A stretch of 60,403 nt of DNA from Desulfuromonas thiophila (GTDB lineage: Bacteria > Desulfobacterota > Desulfuromonadia > Desulfuromonadales > Desulfuromonadaceae), in the NCBI RefSeq assembly GCF_900101955.1, contig NZ_FNAQ01000014.1:1-60403 (forward strand), written 5' to 3'. The notes under the pieces were generated by a model. It made no database searches and was not told the origin of the DNA. It saw nothing but the letters and a program-made list of their open reading frames with translations. Both the position numbers and the translations under genes were made by a program. Below, piece by piece: positions 24,066-32,514 of the stretch. Position 1 is the first letter of the stretch. Each line of letters begins with the position of its first letter.

Positions 24066-25223
24066 ATGATCAACCCTGAACGTCTGTGTCAGACCTTTGA
24101 GCAGCTGGCTGCCGTCGCCAGCCCGTCGTTTCATGAAGGGGCCATTGCCCGCTTACTGACGGGTTGGTTCGAGGCGCTGGGAGCGACGGTGGAGCAGGAT
24201 GATGCCAGCCAGGCAACCGGAGGCGATGCCGGCAATCTGATCATCCGCCTGCCGGCCAATCGTCATGGCGGTGCGGCGCTGCTGCTGTCAGCTCACATGG
24301 ATACGGTAAATCCGGCGCAGGGGGTGCGACCGATTTTGCGTGATGGCGTGTTCACCAGTGCCGGCGATACGGTGCTGGGGGCGGACGACAAGTCGGGCAT
24401 TGCCCAGATTGTCGAGGTGGTGCGCTGTCTGCGTGAGGGTGATCTGGCTCATCCGCCGCTGGAGATTGTGCTGAGCGTGTGCGAGGAGGTTGGCTTGCTG
24501 GGCGCCAAGCATCTGGATTGCAGCCGGCTGCAGGCGCGCGAAGGGCTGGTGCTGGACACCTCGGGCGTGGGCTCGGTGGCGCGTCAGGCGCCCTGCGCCA
24601 ACAAGCTGCGTTTTGTGGTCGAGGGGATTGCGGCCCATGCCGGGCTGGCGCCGGAGCAGGGGCTGTCGGCCATCCAGATTGCGGCGCGCGGGCTGGCGAC
24701 CATGCCACTGGGGCGGATTGATGCCGATACCACGGCCAACATCGGTCTGATCCAGGGTGGCACGGCCACCAATATCGTGCCTGAGCGGGTGCAACTGCTG
24801 GGCGAGGCGCGCAGTTTTAACCGTGCGGCGCTGGAGCGCCAGACGCGCCAGATGTGCGCCTGTCTGGAACAGGCGGTGGCGCAGGCCCGGCTGGTGGTGC
24901 AGGGCCAGGTGCGCCAGGCGAGTTTGCAGTGCGAGGTGCTGCCGGAATATCCGCTGATGGATGTGGCCGAGGATGCGCCGTTGTTGCGGCGGCTGCTGCA
25001 GGCGGCCGATCAGCTGGGCCAGCCGCTGCGGGTTGGCCGGTCGGGCGGCGGCAGTGACGCCAACATCTTCAATGCGCGGGGCATCGTCACGCTGAATCTG
25101 GCCAGTGGCATGGAAAAGGTTCACACGGTGGAGGAGTTTGTGCGCGTGACCGATCTGGTGCAGGTGGCTGAGTTGCTGCTGGCCTTTGTCTGCCAGCCGG
25201 CGGAGGTGGGCCGTGCAGACTAA
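24066..25223 (+). CDS. M20-family metallopeptidase (tripeptidase T-like)
   Basis: A 385-residue zinc aminopeptidase-type enzyme. The first metal site is LLLSAHMDTVNP, the bridging Asp is in VLGADDKSG, and the catalytic Glu pair is in LSVCEEVGLLGAKHLD. The dimerisation (lid) domain starts at about residue 175. The final His ligand would be in MEKVHTVEEFV. This is the PepT-like M20 subgroup, which releases N-terminal residues from small peptides in the cytoplasm. Its stop lies 11 bp inside the next gene, so the pair is co-translated. Confidence 0.88.
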   Translation: MINPERLCQTFEQLAAVASPSFHEGAIARLLTGWFEALGATVEQDDASQATGGDAGNLIIRLPANRHGGAALLLSAHMDTVNPAQGVRPILRDGVFTSAGDTVLGADDKSGIAQIVEVVRCLREGDLAHPPLEIVLSVCEEVGLLGAKHLDCSRLQAREGLVLDTSGVGSVARQAPCANKLRFVVEGIAAHAGLAPEQGLSAIQIAARGLATMPLGRIDADTTANIGLIQGGTATNIVPERVQLLGEARSFNRAALERQTRQMCACLEQAVAQARLVVQGQVRQASLQCEVLPEYPLMDVAEDAPLLRRLLQAADQLGQPLRVGRSGGGSDANIFNARGIVTLNLASGMEKVHTVEEFVRVTDLVQVAELLLAFVCQPAEVGRAD

Positions 25224-26379
25224 CCCGGCTCTTGCCCAGGTGGCTTTTCCGCCCATCACCGAGGTGAAGGGCTATCTGGCCGGGCAGAGCTTCAGTGCTG
25301 AACGGCCGCTGGTCGATCTGTGTCAGGCGATTCCCGACTATCCGCCTGCGCTGGAACTGCGCCAGCAGTTGCAGCAGTGGGCGGCCCTGCCGCAGACGGC
25401 GGTCTATTCACCGGATGAGGGACTGCCCGAGGTGCGCCACAGCCTGGCGGCCTGGTATGCCCGGCGTTACGGCCAGGGACCGGCGGCGGCGGAGATCTGC
25501 CTGACTATTGGTGCCAGTCAGGCCTTCTGGTTGGCCATGCTGCTGTTGTGCCGGCCGGGCGATGAGGTGATCGTGGCGCTGCCGGCCTATTTCGATCACC
25601 CCATGGGGCTGCAGGCCCTTGGCATCCGGCCGGTCTTTGTTGCCGCAGGTTGCGGCAGCGAACTCGATCTGGCGGCACTGGCCGGGCACATCGGCCCGCG
25701 CACGCGGGCCCTGCTGCTGGTGTCGCCCAGCAATCCTACCGGCGCGGTGCTGGCGCCGGCGCAGATCGATGCCCTGTTTGAGCTGGCCCGCTGCCACGAT
25801 ATTGCCCTGGTGCTGGACGAAACCTACAACGCCTTTCTGCCACCGGGTCAGCCGCCTCACCAGCTGTTTGCCCGGCCCGATTGGGGCCGCCATTTCATTC
25901 AGCTGGCTTCCTTCGGTAAAACCTTTGCCCTCACCGGTTACCGCGCCGGGGCACTGGTGGCCTCGGCCGAGTTGATCCGGCAGGCTCTCAAGCTGCAGGA
26001 CAGCATGGTGGTGTGCCAGCCGCGCATTACCCAGCTGGCGGTAGCCTGGGGCTGCGATGCGCTGGATGACTGGGTGGCGGCCAACGCCCGCGCCATGCAG
26101 CAGCGCCACGATCTGTTCGTGCAGCTGTTCGATCAGCCCGGTAACGCCTTCGAGCGTCTGGCCAGCGGCGCCTTTTTTGCCTGGGTGCGCCATCCCTGGC
26201 CTGATCAGTCCGGCAGCGCCGTGACCCGGCGGTTGGCGCTGGAGCATCAGCTTATCTGCCTGCCAGGTGAAGCCTTCGGCCCCGGTTTGCAGGGCTGCCT
26301 GCGGCTGGCCTTTGGCAATGTTGCCATTGAGGCCATCCCTGCTGCCGTGGAGCGATTGCGCGCTGCTGGCGCGGCCTGA
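25213..26379 (+). CDS. PLP-dependent aminotransferase, class I/II
   Basis: A 388-residue fold-type I aminotransferase. The GTG at 25213 is chosen over the longer frame because GGAGGTG sits 6 nt before it. Motifs are TIGASQAFWLAMLLLCRPGD (cofactor phosphate loop), SPSNPTGAVL, VLDETYNAF and ASFGKTFALTGYRAG with the Schiff-base lysine. The C-terminal arginine is in GCLRLAFGNV. The amino-acid substrate is unclear. It overlaps the peptidase gene by 11 bp, which suggests amino acids released from peptides are processed. Confidence 0.85.
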   Translation: MQTNPALAQVAFPPITEVKGYLAGQSFSAERPLVDLCQAIPDYPPALELRQQLQQWAALPQTAVYSPDEGLPEVRHSLAAWYARRYGQGPAAAEICLTIGASQAFWLAMLLLCRPGDEVIVALPAYFDHPMGLQALGIRPVFVAAGCGSELDLAALAGHIGPRTRALLLVSPSNPTGAVLAPAQIDALFELARCHDIALVLDETYNAFLPPGQPPHQLFARPDWGRHFIQLASFGKTFALTGYRAGALVASAELIRQALKLQDSMVVCQPRITQLAVAWGCDALDDWVAANARAMQQRHDLFVQLFDQPGNAFERLASGAFFAWVRHPWPDQSGSAVTRRLALEHQLICLPGEAFGPGLQGCLRLAFGNVAIEAIPAAVERLRAAGAA

Positions 26380-26407
26380 CGCCACAGCTGTTCAGAAAAG
26401 ATGACCG

Positions 26408-26439
26408 GCCCTGTCTTAAATACTTGACAGGGCTTTTTT
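26408..26439 (+). terminator. intrinsic terminator of the peptidase-aminotransferase operon
   Basis: Perfect 8-bp stem GCCCTGTC (26408-26415) / GACAGGGC (26426-26433) followed by six T. Confidence 0.85.
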
Positions 26440-26581
26440 GTTGCTTAAAATGCAACCAATTTTGTCATATTTACCGAATCCGTTCGCCAGGCTGCGGACA
26501 GCGCAAAAGACGCTATACTTCCGGGGCGAACAGCGCGACCGCTGCGGCGCATCCGTTCACCCCCCGTGACAGGAGGACATC

Positions 26582-26803
26582 TTGGGCTTGGCGACACAGG
26601 TGGTGCGATTCTATGTCGAGGGCTTTCGCTCCATGCGTCTGGGGCGGACGCTGTGGAAGATCATTCTGCTGAAACTGCTGGTATTCATGACGGTGTTGTA
26701 TCTGTTTTTCCCCAATCATCTCAATCGCCGCTACGAGACCGATCAGCAACGGGCCGATCATGTCTTGCGGCAGCTGGCCTTGCTGCCCGACGGACAGCAG
26801 TAA
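26582..26803 (+). CDS. DUF4492 small membrane protein of the bd-oxidase operon
   Basis: A 73-residue protein with one strong membrane helix (KIILLKLLVFMTVLYLFFP) after a conserved FYVEGFRSMRLGRTLWK head. This is the DUF4492 pattern, a family found directly upstream of cydAB in Epsilon- and Deltaproteobacteria and Bacteroidetes. It starts with TTG at 26582 with a perfect AGGAGG 5 nt upstream. A good -10 (TATACT, 26514-26519) lies before it but has no clear -35, so an activator may be needed. Role in the oxidase is unknown; assembly or stability is a guess. Confidence 0.8.
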   Translation: MGLATQVVRFYVEGFRSMRLGRTLWKIILLKLLVFMTVLYLFFPNHLNRRYETDQQRADHVLRQLALLPDGQQ

Positions 26804-26824
26804 CCGAAGAAGGAGGCTCATGCC

Positions 26825-28360
26825 GTGCTTGAACAACTGGATGTGTCACAACTGAGCTGGGCGCGCGGGCAGTTTGCCCTTACCGCCATGTATCACTGGA
26901 TTTTTGTGCCCCTGACCCTGGGCTTGTCGTTTCTGCTGGCCTTTTTCGAGACGCTCTATGTCAAGACCGGCAACGAGCAATGGAAGCGTATCACCAAATT
27001 CTGGATGACGCTGTTCGGCATCAACTTCGCCATTGGCGTGGCTACCGGCATCATCATGGAATTCGAGTTCGGCACCAACTGGTCGAACTATTCCTGGATG
27101 GTGGGTGACATCTTCGGCGCGCCGTTGGCGGCCGAGGGCATCTTCGCTTTTTTTCTTGAAACCACCTTCTTTGCTGTCATGTTCTTCGGCTGGAACCGTG
27201 TATCCAAGGGGTTTCATCTGTTGTCGACCTGGCTGGTGGCCATCGGCTCGAACCTGTCGGCCCTGTGGATTCTGGTGGCCAATGGCTGGATGCAGCATCC
27301 GGTGGGCATGCAGTTCAACCCGGACCGGGCCCGTTTCGAGATGGAAAGCTTCTGGCAGGTGCTGCTGTCGCCGGTGGCGGTGAGCCATTTCGTCCATACC
27401 ACCAGTTCGGCCTTTTTGCTGTCGGCCCTGTTTGTCGTGACCGTGAGCTGTTGGTATCTGCTCAAGGGCCGCCATGTGGCGCTGGCCAAGAAGAGCCTGG
27501 CGGTGGCGGCCACCTTCGGCCTGATCTCGTCGGCTTTTGTCGCTTTCACCGGCGATGAGTCGGCCTACACCGCCGCACGGGTGCAGCCGATGAAACTGGC
27601 GGCCATGGAGGGCCTGTGGGACGGCGAGGTCAATGCCGATCTGGTGGCCGTCGGTATCGTCAATCCGGGCAAGAAGCCGGGCGATGACATGGACGCCTTC
27701 CAGTTCGAGATCAAGCTGCCCTATCTGCTGTCGTTGCTGGCCAACCGCGAGCTCGGCAGCTTTGTGCCGGGAATCAACGATCTGGTCTACGGCAATGCCG
27801 AGCAGGGCATCGACGGCGCCGGCGACAGGATCGCCCGCGGCAAGCAGGCCATCAGCTTGCTGGCAACCTACAAGCAGGCGCGGGACGAAGGCGATGCGGT
27901 TACGGCCGAGGCGGTGCTGCAGCAGTTCAATCAGGTGCGTGACGATATCGGTTACGGTTACCTGAGCCGGCCAGAGGATATCGTGCCGCCGGTGCCGCTG
28001 GTGTTCTACAGCTTCCATGTCATGGTGGCCCTGGGTACCCTGTTTCCGCTGCTGTTCGGCGCCATTCTGTTCTTCCTTTACAAGGACAACCTGAGCCAGC
28101 AGAAGTGGTTTTTGCGACTGGGTGTGTTGTCGGTGTTCCTCGGCTATCTGGCGTCTCAGGCCGGCTGGATCGTGGCTGAGGTCGGCCGTCAGCCCTGGGC
28201 TATTCAGGGCCTGCTCCCTGTCGGCGTGGCGCGCTCGAACCTGACCACCACCACGGTACAGATGACTTTTTTCATGTTTCTGATCATTTTCACCACCTTG
28301 CTGATTGCCGAGGTGCGCATCATGACCCGTCAGATCCAGAACGGGCCGGAGGGAGAATAA
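26825..28360 (+). CDS. cydA: cytochrome bd ubiquinol oxidase subunit I
   Basis: A 511-residue integral membrane protein starting with GTG, with AAGGAGG upstream. The N-terminus SWARGQFALTAMYHWIFVPLT carries the heme b595 His, and EFEFGTNWSNYSWMVGDIFG and WIVAEVGRQPWAIQG are CydA signatures. CydA carries the three hemes and oxidises quinol while reducing O2 to water. About nine helices are predicted. It sits between the DUF4492 gene and cydB with only 2 bp to cydB. In a presumed anaerobe the enzyme would detoxify O2. Confidence 0.96.
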   Translation: MLEQLDVSQLSWARGQFALTAMYHWIFVPLTLGLSFLLAFFETLYVKTGNEQWKRITKFWMTLFGINFAIGVATGIIMEFEFGTNWSNYSWMVGDIFGAPLAAEGIFAFFLETTFFAVMFFGWNRVSKGFHLLSTWLVAIGSNLSALWILVANGWMQHPVGMQFNPDRARFEMESFWQVLLSPVAVSHFVHTTSSAFLLSALFVVTVSCWYLLKGRHVALAKKSLAVAATFGLISSAFVAFTGDESAYTAARVQPMKLAAMEGLWDGEVNADLVAVGIVNPGKKPGDDMDAFQFEIKLPYLLSLLANRELGSFVPGINDLVYGNAEQGIDGAGDRIARGKQAISLLATYKQARDEGDAVTAEAVLQQFNQVRDDIGYGYLSRPEDIVPPVPLVFYSFHVMVALGTLFPLLFGAILFFLYKDNLSQQKWFLRLGVLSVFLGYLASQAGWIVAEVGRQPWAIQGLLPVGVARSNLTTTTVQMTFFMFLIIFTTLLIAEVRIMTRQIQNGPEGE

Positions 28361-28362
28361 CG

Positions 28363-29493
28363 ATGGGAAATCTCGATCTTGCACAGTTGCAGCAGCTGTG
28401 GTGGCTGCTGGTGTCGGTGGTGGGCGCACTGTTCATTTTCCTGACGTTCGTTCAGGGCGGCCAGGGGTTGCTGCTGACCCTGACCCGCGATGAGGACGAA
28501 AAGACGCTGATCATCAATTCCCTCGGCAAGAAGTGGGAACTGACCTTTACCACCCTGGTCCTGTTCGGCGGGGCCTTCTTCGCCGCCTTCCCGCTGTTCT
28601 ACGCCACCAGCTTCGGTGGCGCCTACTGGGTGTGGATGCTGATCCTGTTCACCTTTGTGCTGCAGGCGGTCAGCTACGAATACCGTCGCAAGCCGAGCAA
28701 TCTGTTGGGCGCGCGGGTCTATGAATACTTTCTGTTCATCAACGGCACCGTCGGCATTTTGCTCATCGGCATCGCCGTGGGTACCTTCTTCACCGGCTCG
28801 AACTTCAGCCTCAATGCCTACAATTCGGTGACCTGGCATAATCCCGGCCGTGGCGTTGAAGCGGCCTTCAGTCTGTTCAACCTGTCCTTCGGCCTGTTTC
28901 TGGTGTTTCTCGCCCGGGTGCTTGGCGCCCTGTACCTGAACAACAACATCGACTACCCGCCGCTGGTGGCCAAAACCTCGGCAGCGGCCTTCAAAAACCT
29001 GCTCTATGCCCTGCCGTTTCTGCTTTATGTGCTGGTGCGGCTGCTGTTCATGAAGGGTTACGCCGTCGATCCGCAAAGCGGCACGGTGTTTCTGCAGCGC
29101 GGCAAATACCTGGCCAATCTGCTGGCGCTGCCGGTCAACGGTCTCGGCTTTCTGCTGATTGGGCTGGTACTGGTGGTGCTGGGTGTGGCGCTGACCTACT
29201 TCAAGGGCAGCCGCAAGGGCATCTGGCCGGCTGGCTTGGGGACGGTGCTGGTGGTGCTGGCGGTGTTCGCTATCGCCGGCTACAACAACACCGCCTTCTA
29301 TCCGTCGCGGGTCGATCTGCAGAGTAGCCTGACGCTGGCAACGGCATCGAGCAGCCATTACACCCTGACGGCCATGAGCTATATCGCCCTGGCTATTCCG
29401 GTGGTGCTGGCCTATGTCGCCTATGTCTGGCGTCTGCTCGATGCCCGCAAGCTTGGCGCGGCGGATCTGACGACAGGCGATGAAAAGTATTAA
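28363..29493 (+). CDS. cydB: cytochrome bd ubiquinol oxidase subunit II
   Basis: A 376-residue membrane protein. LQQLWWLLVSVVGALFIFLTFVQGGQ is the CydB N-terminus. SFGGAYWVWMLILFTFVLQAVSYEYR follows, and about eight to nine helices are predicted. CydB stabilises the heme-bearing subunit I. It starts 2 bp after cydA, and GGAGGGAGAATAACG precedes the ATG. A small CydX-like gene follows 24 bp later. Confidence 0.95.
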   Translation: MGNLDLAQLQQLWWLLVSVVGALFIFLTFVQGGQGLLLTLTRDEDEKTLIINSLGKKWELTFTTLVLFGGAFFAAFPLFYATSFGGAYWVWMLILFTFVLQAVSYEYRRKPSNLLGARVYEYFLFINGTVGILLIGIAVGTFFTGSNFSLNAYNSVTWHNPGRGVEAAFSLFNLSFGLFLVFLARVLGALYLNNNIDYPPLVAKTSAAAFKNLLYALPFLLYVLVRLLFMKGYAVDPQSGTVFLQRGKYLANLLALPVNGLGFLLIGLVLVVLGVALTYFKGSRKGIWPAGLGTVLVVLAVFAIAGYNNTAFYPSRVDLQSSLTLATASSSHYTLTAMSYIALAIPVVLAYVAYVWRLLDARKLGAADLTTGDEKY

Positions 29494-29517
29494 ACCTTTT
29501 GCCGAAGGAGTAAGACG

Positions 29518-29619
29518 ATGATGACCTTCATCATGGTGGTTGGCTGGTTTGGCGTGGTGATCGGCTCCTATGTGGCGGCCGAGCTGGTGCTGAAAAAACT
29601 CAATCTGTACAACAGCTGA
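29518..29619 (+). CDS. CydX-like small subunit of bd oxidase (33 residues)
   Basis: A short gene of 33 codons. GAAGGAG lies 7 nt before ATG-ATG. The peptide MMTFIMVVGWFGVVIGSYVA is one membrane helix, followed by a charged AELVLKKLNLYNS tail. Position right after cydB, size and the single N-out helix with a Trp-Gly motif match the CydX/CydS class of small subunits that stabilise the b595/d heme site. The sequence is not close to E. coli CydX, so orthology is inferred from place and shape. Confidence 0.7.
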   Translation: MMTFIMVVGWFGVVIGSYVAAELVLKKLNLYNS

Positions 29620-29726
29620 AATCGTAAAAAGTCCGGCCAGGGACGTTATGTGCCCCAACCCTGGGGGCGATGATGCCTTTTTGCAAAGTCATCACAACGG
29701 ATCTGACCAGGATTTGCTATGCTGCG

Positions 29727-29753
29727 GCCGCACGGAACAAGGTTCCGTGCGGC
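29727..29753 (+). promoter_or_regulatory. strong hairpin upstream of the FRG gene
   Basis: Perfect 12-bp stem GCCGCACGGAAC / GTTCCGTGCGGC with a 3-nt loop, 77 bp before the FRG start and 107 bp after the cydX-like stop. It is followed by TGTTGCC, so it is not a clean terminator. It may end the cyd transcript or act in the FRG leader. Confidence 0.45.
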
Positions 29754-29830
29754 TGTTGCCGTCTGCAGCGCCAGAGAGATCGCAACACGCGGCCGGGCGG
29801 CCTGGCAAGTCAAAGCGAAAGGAGTTGACT

Positions 29831-30631
29831 GTGACCAATGAAATCCGGCTGGAAAGCTGGGCGCAACTGCAGGAGGTACTGTTCGCCGATTCCTGGGATA
29901 GCCAGATCGGCCGTTTCCGTTCGCGGCTGGCCTTTCGCGGCCTGTCCGACAGTCGCTATCCGCTGGCCACCACGCTGATGCGGCTGGGCGGCGACTACGC
30001 CGAGCTGGAACGTCACCTGCTGCGCAATTTCAAGAAATACGCCCACCGCAGCATGGTCGAACGCGATTCGGTGTGGCACTGGCTGACGCTGGCGCAGCAC
30101 CATGGCCTGCCGACCCGCCTGCTCGACTGGACCTATTCGCCTTATGTGGCGCTGCATTTCGCCACCGCCAATATCGAGCAGTTTGACTGTGACGGCGTGA
30201 TCTGGGCGGTGAACTACCTGCTGGCGCATCAGCACCTGCCTGAACGGTTGCGCGCCAAGCTTGACGCTGAGGGCGCCAACGTATTCACCACCGAGATGTT
30301 CAGTGACAGCGTCGCCACCCTGGCCGAACTGGCGGCGTTGAGCGACCGCAACTATGTGGTCTTTGTCGAACCCTCGTCGATTGACGACCGTATCGTCAAT
30401 CAGTTCGGCATGTTTTCACTGATGCCCGATGTGCGCGGCCGGCTTGATGCTTGGCTGGCCGATCAGCCGCAGCTGTGGCAACGGCTGATCATTCCGCGCC
30501 AGCTCAAGTGGGAGGTGCGTGACAAGCTCGACCAGGCCAATATTACCGAGCGGGTGTTGTTCCCCGGCCTTGACGGCCTGAGCAGCTGGCTGCGGCGCCA
30601 TTACAGCCCGCGCCATGCTGATCCGCAGTGA
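29831..30631 (+). CDS. FRG-domain protein
   Basis: A 266-residue protein with a GTG start and AAAGGAG upstream; the longer frame lacks a ribosome-binding site. The FRG signature is clear: FRSRLAFRGLSDSRYPLATTL at residues 33-53, then WLTLAQHHGLPTRLLDWTYSPYVALHFA at about 85-112. FRG (ADP-ribosyltransferase-like) domains occur in toxins, phage and antiphage proteins, but the standalone function is not established. No obvious antitoxin partner is adjacent. The next gene is convergent mscS. Confidence 0.8.
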   Translation: MTNEIRLESWAQLQEVLFADSWDSQIGRFRSRLAFRGLSDSRYPLATTLMRLGGDYAELERHLLRNFKKYAHRSMVERDSVWHWLTLAQHHGLPTRLLDWTYSPYVALHFATANIEQFDCDGVIWAVNYLLAHQHLPERLRAKLDAEGANVFTTEMFSDSVATLAELAALSDRNYVVFVEPSSIDDRIVNQFGMFSLMPDVRGRLDAWLADQPQLWQRLIIPRQLKWEVRDKLDQANITERVLFPGLDGLSSWLRRHYSPRHADPQ

Positions 30632-30641
30632 CGAAAATGTA

Positions 30642-30678
30642 ACAACGCCCCGCCGGCAACGAACCGGTGGGGCGTTGT
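30642..30678. terminator. bidirectional hairpin terminator
   Basis: 15-bp stem ACAACGCCCCGCCGG / CCGGTGGGGCGTTGT with one G-T pair, between the convergent FRG and mscS genes. On the minus strand it is followed by TTACATTTTCG, a modest T-tract. Confidence 0.6.
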
Positions 30679-30706
30679 GGTTGCGGCGGGGCGGATGCAA
30701 ACGCGA

Positions 30707-31546
30707 TCAGCTGGCGGCGGTGTTGTGCAGATGGACGTCCTGCTGGGGGAAGGGAATGCTGATGCCTGCGGCATCAAAGCGGGTCTTGATGGTTTCGGTC
30801 AGATCATAGTACACCGCCCAGTAGTCCTTGGTGGCAACCCAGGGCCGCACCACCAGGTTGACGCTGCTGTCGGCCAGTTCACTGACCGCCACCAGGGGTT
30901 TGGGCTCAGGCAGGATGCGGCTGTCGGCTGCCAGTATCTGCTCCAGCACCTGTTTGACATGCGCCAGATCGTCGGTGTAGCTGACGCCGACGGTCAGGTC
31001 GATGCGGCGGGTGTTGTTGGCCGAGTAGTTGACGATGTTGCCGCTCATCAGGTTGGCGTTGGGGACGATGACCAGTTTGTTGTCGGGCGTCAGCAGATGA
31101 GTGGTGAAAATCTGGGTTTCCTGCACCTGACCGGCCACGCCGCCGCCTTCGATGTAGTCGCCAGTCTGGAACGGCCGGAAGATGATCATCAGCACGCCGG
31201 CGGCGAAGTTCGACAGCGAGCCCTGCAGTGCCAGACCGACAGCCAGACCGGCGGCACCGAGAATGGCGATGAACGAGGTGGTCTGGATGCCGATCTGATT
31301 GAGGGCGGCGATGACGACGAAGGCCAATAGGGCCATGTAGGTGAGGCTGCAGACAAAGGAAACCAGTAGGTCATCCACCTTGCTGCGGGTCAGCACCCGG
31401 CGTACGGCGAGCCGCAGCAGACGGGCGATCCAGCGGCCGACGAACAGGATGAAAATGGCAGCGATCAGTTTGGGGCCATAGATAAAGATCAGATCCAGAA
31501 TGCGGGGAATCAGCTTTTCCGGGTCGAGCAGCTGAGAGAAATCCAT
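30707..31546 (-). CDS. small-conductance mechanosensitive channel (MscS family)
   Basis: A 279-residue MscS protein. Three membrane segments are predicted, and the pore helix ILGAAGLAVGLALQGSLSNFAAGVL matches the Gly/Ala-rich TM3 of E. coli MscS, ending in LMIIFRPFQTGDYIEGGG. The cytoplasmic beta and alpha-beta domains continue to VRPWVATKDYWAVYYDLTETIK. The ATG at 31546 has GGAGG 6-7 nt upstream. It releases solutes on hypo-osmotic shock. Single-gene unit. Confidence 0.93.
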   Translation of the reverse strand: MDFSQLLDPEKLIPRILDLIFIYGPKLIAAIFILFVGRWIARLLRLAVRRVLTRSKVDDLLVSFVCSLTYMALLAFVVIAALNQIGIQTTSFIAILGAAGLAVGLALQGSLSNFAAGVLMIIFRPFQTGDYIEGGGVAGQVQETQIFTTHLLTPDNKLVIVPNANLMSGNIVNYSANNTRRIDLTVGVSYTDDLAHVKQVLEQILAADSRILPEPKPLVAVSELADSSVNLVVRPWVATKDYWAVYYDLTETIKTRFDAAGISIPFPQQDVHLHNTAAS

Positions 31547-31642
31547 TGCAGCCTCCAAAAAAGTCAGAAGAAAAAAGAACATTCATGTTTTCAGCCTTCT
31601 TTCTTTATAGGCAGGGCAGGTCAAATTTGTCAACGCAGGGGC

Positions 31643-31681
31643 AAAAAAGGCCCCGCCGGGCGACGGGCGCGGCGGCGGGGC
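31643..31681 (-). terminator. intrinsic terminator of the small secreted-protein gene
   Basis: Minus-strand stem GCCCCGCC / GGCGGGGC (31674-31681 with 31650-31657) followed by CTTTTTT, 23 bp after the stop at 31704. Confidence 0.7.
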
Positions 31682-31703
31682 GGTTCAGCGGCGGGTGACG
31701 GGC

Positions 31704-32108
31704 TTACCAGGGCCAGAAGATGACGACGCGTGGCGCGTTGTGGCGTGGCTGGTGGCGCTGAACCGGCAGCGTGGCGCAGCCACGGCGAGACCGCTGCGCC
31801 AGCCGCCGCACGTCGGCCTTGCGCGGCTTGGGCGGCGGTTGTACAACGACCCGTACCGGTGGTGGACAGGCGGTCCGGCCGATGGTCGGCCGCTCGTGCG
31901 GGCCGAAACCCGCTCGCTCGTTGTCATGCCGGCTGCCAGGGTGGCCATCGTGGCGGCCGTCGCGGGCCAGTGCCGGACTGGCAGAAATGGCCGCGAGCAG
32001 CAGGACTAACAGCAGCGGTCGGATGGCCCTGGCGCAGTTGGTGCGACGGGGGGAGCCCTTGGCCGAACCCTGGGCAAAATCTTCGGACGGATTGTGTTCT
32101 GTGCGCAT
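31704..32108 (-). CDS. small basic secreted protein, unknown function
   Basis: A 134-residue protein. A perfect AGGAGG lies 6-7 nt before the ATG at 32108; a longer open frame to 32570 lacks this. After a polar head, residues 29-48 form a signal peptide (RPLLLVLLLAAISASPALA) with an ALA cleavage site. The mature part is rich in His, Arg and Pro (GRHDGHPGSRHDNERAG, PPPVRVVVQPPPKPRK) and ends VVIFWPW. No family is recognised; metal binding or cell-wall contact is only a guess. A near-palindromic operator-like site lies 27 bp upstream, and it has its own terminator. Confidence 0.6.
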   Translation of the reverse strand: MRTEHNPSEDFAQGSAKGSPRRTNCARAIRPLLLVLLLAAISASPALARDGRHDGHPGSRHDNERAGFGPHERPTIGRTACPPPVRVVVQPPPKPRKADVRRLAQRSRRGCATLPVQRHQPRHNAPRVVIFWPW

Positions 32109-32134
32109 GACATCCTCCTGTGATGGGGGGGGGG

Positions 32135-32155
32135 ACAAACCGGTCGACCGTTTGT
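32135..32155. promoter_or_regulatory. operator-like palindrome
   Basis: ACAAAC-CGGTCGACCG-TTTGT, a dyad with one unpaired base, 27-47 bp upstream of the secreted-protein ATG on the opposite strand. A regulator-binding site is inferred from symmetry only. Confidence 0.35.
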
Positions 32156-32344
32156 GGTCTGTGGTCCGGCTTTGTCCACAGGCTGCCACGGGAGCCTTTC
32201 CCCTGCATTCGACAGCGATCCATATTGGCCCCGATGTCGGGTTGTTTTTGCCGGATTCCGGCAGGTTGTCGGGGGCATTCCGGAGGTATTGGCCCCGTCG
32301 ACGGTGGTCAGGATATGCGCGAGGGCTTGGTCGGGCGCCTCTTT

Positions 32345-32353
32345 TGGTATACA
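32345..32353 (+). promoter_or_regulatory. extended -10 promoter of the ABC-F leader
   Basis: TGG-TATACA matches an extended -10 element. No good -35 is seen. It would give a leader of about 220 nt before the ABC-F start at 32581. Confidence 0.35.
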
Positions 32354-32445
32354 GTGCCGGCGGTGCGGAAACTCGCTGACCACTGTAGTGCCGCAAGCTT
32401 CTCGCGGGTTTGACGTACAAGCCGTCCGTCTCTTGGCGCGACCCG

Positions 32446-32471
32446 GGCGCCCTGGGCCTCGGGCGCCTTTT
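32446..32471 (+). promoter_or_regulatory. terminator-like attenuator hairpin in the ABC-F leader
   Basis: Perfect 7-bp stem GGCGCCC / GGGCGCC with an 8-nt loop followed by TTTT, 110 bp before the ABC-F start. Confidence 0.4.
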
Positions 32472-32483
32472 GCCTGGCCAGCC

Positions 32484-32514
32484 AGCCCGATGCTTCATGC
32501 GATGGCATCGGGCT
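32484..32514 (+). promoter_or_regulatory. second leader hairpin before ABC-F
   Basis: Perfect 10-bp stem AGCCCGATGC / GCATCGGGCT with an 11-nt loop, 66 bp before the ABC-F start and 13 bp after the attenuator-like hairpin. Confidence 0.45.
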
